From the NCBI GenBank assembly GCA_044359055.1, contig JBIKMV010000010.1, positions 1 through 26,246 on the forward strand: 26,246 bases of DNA, in the 5' to 3' direction. The position numbers and the translations under genes were made by a program. The first letter of the stretch is position 1; every line of letters begins with the position of its first letter. The notes beneath the pieces are model-generated. The model did not search any database. It saw only the letters and a program-made list of their open reading frames with translations, and was not told the origin of the DNA. The DNA is from CAMDMI01 sp044359055 (GTDB taxonomy: Bacteria; Bacteroidota; Bacteroidia; Cytophagales; Flexibacteraceae). Shown piece by piece: positions 15,450-22,652 of this stretch.

Positions 15450-15492
15450 AGCTGTAACCTTTTTTCAAAAAAATATTTTTTGGTTACAAGCT
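15450..15492. promoter_or_regulatory. Inverted repeat AGCTGTAACC ... GGTTAC(A)AGCT upstream of the XRE gene
   Basis: The arms are 10 bp, with one bulged A in the right arm, and are separated by an AT-only-like spacer of about 22 nt. The repeat lies 42-84 bp before the XRE start. Position and symmetry suggest an operator for autoregulation; it could equally be a transposition scar. Confidence 0.4.
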
Positions 15493-15632
15493 GACCGGGA
15501 CCCGAACTCCTGGCCTCAGGGATTCTAAAAAGGAAAAAATCAACAGGAAATAGGGGAGATGCTGCTTAGCCAAGGGCCACTGAAATTTGGGGAGCATGGG
15601 GTCACAGGAAAAACCTGGGGACTAGGTTAAAT

Positions 15633-15770
15633 TTAGGCGAATAATTTTTCCAATCTGAAAAGGAAGAAAGTTTGGTTAGAGACCCCTCTCAGATTTGCCC
15701 TGAATAGTTTGATTTTTGCATTGAAAGATTCAGCGGAAGCATTGGTAGTTCGGTTGGCAAAGAATGATTT
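15633..15770 (-). pseudogene. C-terminal fragment of an ISL3/ISAon1-like transposase
   Basis: Only about the last 45 codons remain: FFANRTTNASAESFNAKIKL, then FRANLRGVSNQTFFLFRLEK and LFA, stop at 15633-15635. The NR-TNASAESFNAKIK-FRA-LRGV pattern is the conserved C-terminus of Bacteroidota ISL3-family (ISAon1-like) transposases, carrying the last acidic residue of the DDE site. Homology stops at about 15765-15770, where an oppositely oriented transposase end begins. The sequence to the left (about 15541-15632) is probably the IS 3' end. It is not functional. Confidence 0.7.
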
Positions 15771-15931
15771 ATACCGCCAACTGGATTGAGCGTTTAAACC
15801 GTAATTATAAGCGGACTTTGCGCATGAGAAGCTCGATGCCAAACCCAGAGTCAGTGCTGTTTTTATTGGGTAGTGTGGCTATGAAAAGGCAAGAGTATAA
15901 CTTCCCAATCCACCAGTTTTCTTTTAAATAA
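15761..15931 (+). pseudogene. C-terminal fragment of an IS256-family transposase
   Basis: In this frame the last 56 codons read RMIYTANWIERLNRNYKRTL, then RMRSSMPNPESVLFLLGSVA and a short tail to TAA at 15929-15931. The IYT-NWIERLNR-YKRT-RMR-SMP-ESV pattern is the conserved C-terminus of IS256/Mutator-type transposases. The N-terminal roughly 85% is absent, replaced by the opposing ISL3-like fragment. It is not functional. Confidence 0.8.
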
Positions 15932-16070
15932 AAACTTTTCCATAATTTTGAAAAGAAAAAAAATAATACGGCTTGCGAGGGGAACCAGAAGTACCCACTT
16001 GATGGTTTCCTTCAAAAGAAAATTAAGGGGTGTAAACTCCCTCAGCCTACACATTTTTTTGAACACTACC
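15932..16070 (+). mobile_element. Right end of the truncated IS256-like element
   Basis: This noncoding DNA follows the transposase stop. It ends in GGGGTGTAAACTCCCTCAGC and ACACATTTTTTTGAACACTACC, which has the look of an IS256-family terminal repeat (in reverse, GGTAGTGTTCAAAAAAATGTG). The exact outer end cannot be fixed because the left end and target duplication are missing. Only about 20 bp separate it from the next start codon. Confidence 0.6.
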
Positions 16071-16091
16071 TGAATAGTAAAAAAACACGAA

Positions 16092-19000
16092 ATGAAAAGA
16101 AAATTTCTACTCCTTTTTTGGGTCTTGTGCCAAAGCTTTGCTTGGGCACAACCCACAATCACCACTTTTACTCCCTCAAGCGGACCCGTGGGAACCTTAG
16201 TTACTATTAACGGAACCGGTTTAAACAATCCTAATTTCTTTACTATTGGCGGTAAAACAGCTATCGTGATTTCTAACACGGGCACTGTCTTAGTTGGCCT
16301 GGTGATGCCGGGTGCTGTAACAGGAGCTGTTTCCGTTAGCACGGCCGGCGGCTCTGCCACTAGTGCCACTAATTTTACCGTAACACCTACCCCTTTCCCC
16401 AGCGTACAGCAGGGCTCAAAACTGGTCGGTACGGGTAATGTGGGCGGTGCACAGCAAGGTATCTCCGTTTCCCTGTCCGCCGATGGTAATACCGCTATCG
16501 TGGGAGGACCGTCAGATAATGGTGGTCTGGGCGCTGCCTGGGTGTATACCAGAAGTGGCAGCACCTGGAGCCAGCAGGGCGGTAAATTAGTGGGAACGAA
16601 TAATTCGGGCTCTTCTTTCCAAGGCAGCTCTGTTGCCTTGTCCGCAGATGGCAATACCGCCATTGTGGGCGGGTGGTTAGATAATGGCGCTCTGGGTGCT
16701 GCCTGGTTGTTTACCCGCAGCGGTAGTTCCTGGAGCCAACAAGGGGATAAACTGGTCGGTACCGGTAATTCGGGTCCAGCAGGGCAAGGTTATTCCGTTT
16801 CCCTGTCCGCCGATGGCAATACCGCCATCGTGGGGGGGTGGTCTGATAACAGTCAACAGGGAGCCGCCTGGGTGTTTACCCGCAGCGGTAGTTCCTGGAG
16901 CCAGCAGGGGAGTAAACTGGTGGGTACCGGCAATACGAGTGCTGCATGGCAAGGCTATTCCGTTGCCTTGTCCGCCGATGGCAATACCGCCATGGTTGGG
17001 GGGTATAATGATAACAGCGGCCAGGGAGCTTCCTGGGTGTACACCCGCAGCGGCACCACCTGGACCCAGCAGGGAGGCAAACTGGTGGCTACGGGGAGTT
17101 CAGGTGGTGCCACGCAAGGTATCTCCGTTTCCCTGTCTGCCGATGGCAATACCGCCATTGTCGGAGGGGAAGGAGATAACGCTGCCTGGGTGTTTACCCG
17201 CAGTGGTAGTTCCTGGAGCCAGCAGGGCGGTAAACTCGAAGGTACCGGTAGTGTGGGTAATGCCCAGCAAGGTATCTCCGTTTCCCTGTCCGCCGATGGT
17301 AATACCGCTATCGTGGGAGGTGTGACAGATGATGTTGGTCTGGGTGCTGCATGGGTGTATACCCGCAGTGGTAGTTCCTGGAGCCAGCAGGGCGGTAAAC
17401 TGGTGGGTACCGGTAGTGTGGGTGCTGCAAATCAAGGCTGGTCCATTGCACTCTCAGCCGATGGCAATACCGCTATCGTTGGAGGACGTTTGGATAACAG
17501 CGATCAAGGCGCCGCTTGGGTGTACAGTACAGACCCACCAACCATTTCATCATTTTCCCCCACCTCTGCCACCAATGGTCAAACGGTAACCATTACAGGC
17601 ACCAATTTTACAGGTGCTACAGCAGTTAGCTTTGGGGGGACAGCAGCCACTTCGTTTATAGTAGTCAACAGCACCACCATCACGGCCGTGGTGGCCAGTG
17701 GCAGTTCTGGTTTGGTATCGGTAACTACACCGGGAGGAAATGCAAGTTTGAACGGATTTGCATATATCACAGGCACCAACACATGGAATGGCCTTGGTGC
17801 CTGGATAAATCCTGCTTTCTGGAGCAATGGATCAGTGCCTACGGGTTCAGATGCGGTCATCATCAATTCAGGTATGCCTACGCTTGCAGTCAATGCCACG
17901 GTTGGTAATCTTGAAATCCGTACAGGTGCTATGGTGGCCATTTCATCGGGTTTTTCTTTATCCGTTTCTGGAAATGTATCAGGGTCTGGAATCATAACCG
18001 GAGCCGGAAAAGTGGTGTTGAATGGAACGGGTTTGCAAACTCTTTCTGGAAATCTGCGCTTTTCCAATTTGGAATCAGGCAATACATCCGGTGCAGGGGT
18101 TGTGGTTTCGCCTGCATCCACAATCCGCATAGAACCCAACGCACCAAATGGTACGGGTATCCTTACCCTGCTGAACAACTGCAAATTCACCAACAATGGT
18201 ACTTTTGTTTTGGGATCGAATGCTACAGCAACAGCCAGGATAGGTCCATTACCTGCATCGGCAGCTTTTACGGGTGAAGTGGTTATGGAGCGATACCTAC
18301 CTTATACCACGGGTACTGGGCAATGGTATTTTTTGGGTTCCCCAATGTCCAATAAAAACTTTACGGATTATGTGGATGATTTCAAAATGACCGGGCTTTC
18401 CTCCGGTTTTGGTCAGCAAGGTGGTGGTATCCTTTCCAGCAATGATCCCGAGCGTTCTACCGTTTTTAAGTATGACGAAGCCCAGCATAATGTGAGACTG
18501 GATCCAGCCCAGATAATCGGTTGGATCATTCCCGGAAATGAAAATTTGGTGCCCGGAACCGGGTACAGAGTATGGGTAAATAACTACAGCAATTCTACTC
18601 ATAAGGTGGACAACCAAGGTACATTTACCCGAGGAAACTTCAACTTTCCTGCCATTACCCGCACCAACCTTGTAGGTTGTGTACCCTCTACATTTGCCTG
18701 CACGCAATCGGCCGGTTGGAACTTGCTGGCAAATCCCTATCCATGCGATATTGACTGGGATGCCACAGGTGGGGCATGGACCAAGCCAGCTGAAATGAAT
18801 AACGCTTTTTATACCTGGAATGCAACAACAGGTGGATATCAGGTTTACTTAGGAACAACAGGCATACCTGGGGTAAGTTTGGGAAGTACAATAGCCAGTA
18901 CCAATACTTCGCCCAACATTATTCCAAGCAGCCAGGCCTTTTTTGTAAATGTGACTACGACTGGTTCTTTCACGCTTTCTTTAACAGAGAATGCCAAAAT

Positions 19001-19754
19001 AACAAGTACCAACGGAACCTTTACCAGAACTGCAGTAGCTGCCAACCAGCAAATCAGAATCCGAATGAAAAACGCAGATTCTGAAGCCCGGTATGATGCC
19101 ATGGTTAGAATTCTGGACAATGCAACCGATGATTTTGATTCCAACATGGATTTGGTAAACTTCGCTGGTTCAGTATTTAACATCAGTGTTAAAACAGAAA
19201 TGGCCGAAAACCTTGTTCTAAGCAGCATTGCTCCTTTTTCAGGAATCAAAACTATTCCATTGAATATGACTTACAATGGCAGTTTCGGAAACTACAGCTT
19301 AGAATTCAGTGAATTTGAGACTTTACTTGAAAACCACACTGTGTTTTTGAAAGACAATCAATTGGGTGCCATTCATCCAATTTCAGCGGGAACGGTTTAT
19401 AACTTTGTGGCAGACGCTACAGAAGGCAACGAAAGCAACCGTTTTGAACTGGTTTTCCAAACAGATGCCGTTACCTCAGTAAATGCAGAAAAGTCAGGAA
19501 TCACCATGAATATTTATCCAAATCCTTCAGAAGCTAAAAAAGGAACTGTAATTTCAGTTACAGGTTTCGAATCATCCAGAGCAGAATTGATTATTTCTGA
19601 TGTATTGGGTAAAGTTGTGGTAAGCAAAATAATAGAACTACAAACCAATGGAACCACAGAATATCAATTAAAAGAAAATATACCTGCAGGTGTGTACACT
19701 GTAAAAACAACTGGCGGCAAAAAGTCATCTACCCAAAAGTGGATCGTTAAATAG
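16092..19754 (+). CDS. Large secreted surface protein: IPT/TIG domains, seven FG-GAP-like repeats, T9SS sorting domain
   Basis: This 1220-residue protein has a signal peptide (about 1-20, ending SFAWAQ). An IPT/TIG Ig-like domain spans about 21-97 (ITTFTPSSGPVGTLVTINGT). Residues about 106-478 are seven repeats of mostly 55 residues with the core SLSADGNTAIVGG...DN...GAAWVYTRSG-S-WSQQGGKL, resembling FG-GAP-type beta-propeller blades. A second IPT/TIG domain follows (about 480-560, ISSFSPTSATNGQTVTITGT). A beta-rich region full of Gly/Asn/Ser/Thr comes next, then a T9SS type A domain (about 1137-1220, MNIYPNPSEAKKG to STQKWIVK). Seven blades would make one complete propeller (inference). A role in adhesion or matrix is likely; no catalytic motif was seen. 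The IS256-like remnant ends just upstream, so its promoter probably lies in IS DNA. A terminator follows. Confidence 0.9.
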   Translation: MKRKFLLLFWVLCQSFAWAQPTITTFTPSSGPVGTLVTINGTGLNNPNFFTIGGKTAIVISNTGTVLVGLVMPGAVTGAVSVSTAGGSATSATNFTVTPTPFPSVQQGSKLVGTGNVGGAQQGISVSLSADGNTAIVGGPSDNGGLGAAWVYTRSGSTWSQQGGKLVGTNNSGSSFQGSSVALSADGNTAIVGGWLDNGALGAAWLFTRSGSSWSQQGDKLVGTGNSGPAGQGYSVSLSADGNTAIVGGWSDNSQQGAAWVFTRSGSSWSQQGSKLVGTGNTSAAWQGYSVALSADGNTAMVGGYNDNSGQGASWVYTRSGTTWTQQGGKLVATGSSGGATQGISVSLSADGNTAIVGGEGDNAAWVFTRSGSSWSQQGGKLEGTGSVGNAQQGISVSLSADGNTAIVGGVTDDVGLGAAWVYTRSGSSWSQQGGKLVGTGSVGAANQGWSIALSADGNTAIVGGRLDNSDQGAAWVYSTDPPTISSFSPTSATNGQTVTITGTNFTGATAVSFGGTAATSFIVVNSTTITAVVASGSSGLVSVTTPGGNASLNGFAYITGTNTWNGLGAWINPAFWSNGSVPTGSDAVIINSGMPTLAVNATVGNLEIRTGAMVAISSGFSLSVSGNVSGSGIITGAGKVVLNGTGLQTLSGNLRFSNLESGNTSGAGVVVSPASTIRIEPNAPNGTGILTLLNNCKFTNNGTFVLGSNATATARIGPLPASAAFTGEVVMERYLPYTTGTGQWYFLGSPMSNKNFTDYVDDFKMTGLSSGFGQQGGGILSSNDPERSTVFKYDEAQHNVRLDPAQIIGWIIPGNENLVPGTGYRVWVNNYSNSTHKVDNQGTFTRGNFNFPAITRTNLVGCVPSTFACTQSAGWNLLANPYPCDIDWDATGGAWTKPAEMNNAFYTWNATTGGYQVYLGTTGIPGVSLGSTIASTNTSPNIIPSSQAFFVNVTTTGSFTLSLTENAKITSTNGTFTRTAVAANQQIRIRMKNADSEARYDAMVRILDNATDDFDSNMDLVNFAGSVFNISVKTEMAENLVLSSIAPFSGIKTIPLNMTYNGSFGNYSLEFSEFETLLENHTVFLKDNQLGAIHPISAGTVYNFVADATEGNESNRFELVFQTDAVTSVNAEKSGITMNIYPNPSEAKKGTVISVTGFESSRAELIISDVLGKVVVSKIIELQTNGTTEYQLKENIPAGVYTVKTTGGKKSSTQKWIVK
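16407..17526 (+). repeat. Seven in-frame DNA repeats of about 165 bp
   Basis: Repeats start at 16407, 16572, 16737, 16902, 17067, 17220 and 17385. Spacing is 165 bp except the fifth unit, which is 153 bp (four codons missing after GGEGDN). Long stretches are nearly identical at DNA level, including CTGTCCGCCGATGG and TGGAGCCAGCAGGGCGGTAA. The last unit diverges after AAWVY. Confidence 0.92.
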
Positions 19755-19779
19755 AAACCTAATGGAATCCCGTAAATAG

Positions 19780-19806
19780 GCCGGTCCGATTTGGGTTGGC
19801 TTTTTT
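19780..19806 (+). terminator. Rho-independent terminator of the large surface-protein gene
   Basis: GCCGGTCC (19780-19787) pairs with GGGTTGGC (19793-19800), with G-U pairs in the middle, then TTTTTT (19801-19806). It begins 25 nt after the stop codon. Confidence 0.75.
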
Positions 19807-20074
19807 GTATATTTGAATACTTGATTACCGGTGGCTTACCCATATCCAGGATTACTCCATCAATAAAATCCATGAGCTCCTGCCTCACAATTGGAAAAAC
19901 ATGATGGCTACAAAAAAATCCGAAGTCTTGGAAACGTAGATGGCCGGATGCTTACCATAAGTCTAAGATTGTCGCTCACCCGGTTTCGTGCAACAGCGGT
20001 TTCATTGTTGGCACTCCGTGCCCAACGAAACCTTAGTTGTTACCTGCAGGCTTTGTTCTAAATTATAGCACCTG
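19807..20074. other. Gene-free region with a possible coding remnant and an imperfect palindrome
   Basis: On the minus strand, about 19816-19930 is open and reads plausibly as protein (HHVFPIVRQELMDFIDGVIL, then DMGKPPVIK), but it has no start of its own and runs into the terminator; it may be a gene fragment. At 19998-20032 GGTTTC...GAAACC encloses GTTGGCAC/GTGCCCAAC, an imperfect hairpin with extra-helical bases. The 15-bp arm GTTACCTGCAGGCTT follows at about 20038-20052. Confidence 0.4.
20038..20052 (+). repeat. Left inverted-repeat arm around the glycosidase-like gene
   Basis: GTTACCTGCAGGCTT, 22 nt after the glycosidase-like gene's stop, matches the reverse complement of AAGCTTGCAGGTAAC near 22124-22138 with one mismatch. 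A few further bases match on the outer side (AGT-GTTACC). Confidence 0.55.
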
Positions 20075-22078
20075 TTATTCTTTTATTGCTTTCTTGGTTA
20101 ATACTCTTTTTTTATCTTTAAGAAAAACAATAAAATAAATCCCTCTCTCTAAATTTATTAAGCTAATTGAATTGATTTCAGGTTTGTTGACATTTAAAAC
20201 TACTTTACCTTTTGAATTATAAATAATAATCTCATCTGACACAATATTTTTATTCCAATAAATTATAGATGATGTTGGAGTGGGAAAAAATAATGTTTCA
20301 GAGTTTTCAGAATTATAATAAATCGAAGATAAAGTGCCTGTTCGTGTAATATCTATCTCAATTCCATGAAATATATCATCAGTGGTATCTGTATTTACCA
20401 AAATGAAATCAGAACCTAAAACGCCATTCTGGGTAATGATTGGATTATGTACTATTACGTTAGTTGTTTTCCATTGATTATCTCCAATTCCTGTTGTATT
20501 AATGGCAGTCTGTAAGCCTGATGAATTATAATATTTTAATGCCCAAGTCGAATTTTGATTTTTATCGAGCCACGTAATTTTAAATACTAAACTGTCTGGA
20601 TCTGAAAGTGTAAATACATCGGAATGGAATTTGAAATACATTGTATTTTTTCCACTACTGTTTTCAAAAGAACGAGCAAAACGGTCGTACTTTGATGCGT
20701 TTGAATTGATTACTCCTCTTACTCTAAAAAGTCCAATCGAAGTTGATTCTGGATTAATTTGCGTTATCCATCTTTCGTAATTCCCTTCTTCAATATTCCA
20801 TCCAGCATCGTTATACCCTGTTTGCTGATCACGTTGCCAAACTTGACCTTTAGTGGCCGCAAATACATGATCCATTTGTGCACCTCTGGCTGAATAAGCA
20901 TTACATATTGCAGTATAACGCGCTTGATTTGATTGGTTGGCTTGACCGTAAATATTCTCTGGAAATTTAATAGTATTTTGAGAATTTAATCCTTCATGAA
21001 AAATAGAGTAAGCTGCTGTTGTAGTTCCAGGATAAACTTGTTTGGAATATTTATTAAACATCTTAAAAACGTCATGTAATTCTGGTCTTGATTGTGCTTC
21101 TTGTAAAGCACTTTGGGTAACGAGCCAAACCGAAAGACCAGTATTAAGTCCGCTTAATGCACCCCAATAAAAGCCTAATGGAACATTAATTTGGTACAAT
21201 GGTTTGGTCCAGGTTTGATCCATTTCGGCTGCAGAAAACAAATGTAATCCTTGTGGATTAACAAGATAAGGTGTCCAAGTGGTTTTGAAATCTAATTCAT
21301 CTGAAAGATGGTGACCTCTTGCGTATGCTCCGCCTTTTGTTCCAAATCCATAAGTTACATTATTGGTTACCCATTGCCATTCTAGGGGTTCGTCAACAGG
21401 ATCAATATTGTTAAAAAGAAGTCCAATTTGGGTGTTATTATTTCCTGTATTAAACGTAAGTCTAAATTTTTCAAATACTTCTAAACGGAATGCACGCCAT
21501 TGATTATCGGAAATAGTATAAGTAGAATTAAGAGGGACTCCCTTATAGGCAACTTCATCACCTGTGCATCCCGTTTTTACCTGAACATAGGCAATTTTAC
21601 TGAATAAATTTGAAGGAAGTGTTCGTAAGAAATTGCCAAAACTTTCTATCATATTGAAATAATATGTTTTATAATCGATGTCCAAATAATACGGATATTG
21701 TGTCCAATTTGGATGTTGCGTATCATTGGTAGTGACACTCGGCACACCATTAGCGTAAATCCAAGCTGGGGCATCAGGACCAACTCCTACACTTATGTTA
21801 ACCATCTGATTGTTATTGTCAGCTGATTGTAATATGGTTTGAATCTCAGACCAATCATATTGATTTGAGTTGTTTGGTTGCACAACTTCCCAGTTTACAT
21901 CGGCGCTTTTGCCTTTCAAATAGTTGTATTCAGTATTAACTGAAATGTCATAGGCATTTGATCTGTCCCAAACGCCATAGGAATTAACTGGTAAAATGGT
22001 CGTTTGAGCATTTACAGAAAGCGTAAAGAATATAGCTGTAATTATATTTGATAAATAATTTTTAATTACTTTTTTCAT
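20075..22078 (-). CDS. Secreted glycoside-hydrolase-like protein with T9SS sorting domain
   Basis: This 667-residue protein has a signal peptide (about 1-25, ending LSVNAQ). The N-terminal two thirds look like a (beta/alpha)8 glycosidase domain. Supporting segments are VNWEVVQPNN with YDWSEIQTIL (about 61-84), NISVGVGPDAPAWIY (about 94-108) and KIAYVQVKTGCTGDEVAYKG (161-180). In the last, E175 in TGDE sits where retaining beta-glycosidases of the GH42/GH-A type carry the acid/base residue. The exact GH family and substrate cannot be fixed by eye. A beta-sandwich-like region (about 440-590) may bind carbohydrate. The C-terminus (TSSIIYWNKNIVSDEIIIYN to LTKKAIKE) is a T9SS type A domain. The gene is markedly AT-richer than its neighbours and lies between short inverted repeats, which fits recent acquisition. 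Confidence 0.75.
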   Translation of the reverse strand: MKKVIKNYLSNIITAIFFTLSVNAQTTILPVNSYGVWDRSNAYDISVNTEYNYLKGKSADVNWEVVQPNNSNQYDWSEIQTILQSADNNNQMVNISVGVGPDAPAWIYANGVPSVTTNDTQHPNWTQYPYYLDIDYKTYYFNMIESFGNFLRTLPSNLFSKIAYVQVKTGCTGDEVAYKGVPLNSTYTISDNQWRAFRLEVFEKFRLTFNTGNNNTQIGLLFNNIDPVDEPLEWQWVTNNVTYGFGTKGGAYARGHHLSDELDFKTTWTPYLVNPQGLHLFSAAEMDQTWTKPLYQINVPLGFYWGALSGLNTGLSVWLVTQSALQEAQSRPELHDVFKMFNKYSKQVYPGTTTAAYSIFHEGLNSQNTIKFPENIYGQANQSNQARYTAICNAYSARGAQMDHVFAATKGQVWQRDQQTGYNDAGWNIEEGNYERWITQINPESTSIGLFRVRGVINSNASKYDRFARSFENSSGKNTMYFKFHSDVFTLSDPDSLVFKITWLDKNQNSTWALKYYNSSGLQTAINTTGIGDNQWKTTNVIVHNPIITQNGVLGSDFILVNTDTTDDIFHGIEIDITRTGTLSSIYYNSENSETLFFPTPTSSIIYWNKNIVSDEIIIYNSKGKVVLNVNKPEINSISLINLERGIYFIVFLKDKKRVLTKKAIKE

Positions 22079-22121
22079 TTATAATTAATTTTAGTCAACC
22101 TATTTTTGGGCGATACGGCTC

Positions 22122-22313
22122 TTAAGCTTGCAGGTAACTACTCAGTATCCGCACCATTGCGTATATATCGCTTATCACCGTAGTCCTGTTTCCTCTTGCT
22201 TCACCATTCAGTTTTGACATTTCGGAGGGCAATATATACTGCCGGTCTCCCAATTGCCAAAAAAAGTTCCGGCCATTGTGGTATTCCGGGAAATGGCCCG
22301 GCCTCCGGTACAA
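22122..22313 (-). pseudogene. Possible gene fragment upstream of the glycosidase-like gene (weak)
   Basis: A 63-codon minus-strand frame reads plausibly as protein in its last 48 codons (NFFWQLGDRQYILPSEMSKL, then NGEARGNRTTVISDIYAMVR and ILSSYLQA), but no family is recognised. Its final codons are the right arm of the inverted repeat (about 22124-22138). It may be the end of a lost gene or of a repeat. The remaining DNA to 22452 is GC-richer with no other gene. Confidence 0.25.
22124..22138 (-). repeat. Right inverted-repeat arm around the glycosidase-like gene
   Basis: AAGCTTGCAGGTAAC, about 46 nt before the glycosidase-like start, is the inverted partner of the arm at 20038-20052 (14 of 15 match). 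Confidence 0.55.
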
Positions 22314-22452
22314 TCACCAATTTGTCAGATTCGAAACATCCCTGGCCCGGAGCCCCACCCGATTTTTGGGACAGTGCTCACACCTGTAAAGGTTTGGAGG
22401 GCCATTGGTAATCCCATTTCGTACCTACGGCACTTAATGCCGGTTTGTGGAT

Positions 22453-22637
22453 AAGTCGAAACTCAAAACTCAAAAGTTTTTCAAGTAGTCAGTTTTTTGG
22501 AGACAGCTTTAAGTGGAAAAGTCAAAAGGCGAAACGAATAAGACAAAAGTTTTTTGGGCTGTAATACATTGAAAATCAATAGGTAAAAAACTTTGACCTT
22601 TCCACTTTGAGCTCCAAACTGAAACCTGAAACTCTGA
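22453..22637. repeat. Intergenic repeat, copy 4
   Basis: AAGTCGAAACTCAAAACTC and AAAAGTTTTTCAA-TAGTCAGTTTTTTG match the first copy (about 2949-2997) almost exactly. TTTAAGTGG and a TTTGACC/CCTGAAACC heptad-like end follow. It lies between the cystathionine beta-synthase stop and the remnant region and is noncoding. Confidence 0.7.
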
Positions 22638-22652
22638 AATCCGCACGGTGGC

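Noticed and set aside
14902..15468. XRE regulator starting at 15468
   Set aside because: That codon is TTG and adds 20 residues outside the HTH domain; the ATG at 15408 has a better upstream sequence.
15863..16663. 266-codon minus-strand open frame across the start of the surface-protein gene
   Set aside because: It is the antisense shadow of the repeat-rich surface gene plus IS DNA; the plus-strand frame has a signal peptide and recognisable domains.
16407..17526. Regular repeats as a possible CRISPR array
   Set aside because: Repeats are in frame, 165 bp, with no unique spacers, and encode a protein repeat.
19991..20039. Integron attC site downstream of the glycosidase-like gene
   Set aside because: The hairpin with extra-helical bases and CAAC/GTTG foot is suggestive, but the outer boxes do not fit RYYYAAC and GTTRRRY together on either strand, and no integrase or cassette array is present.
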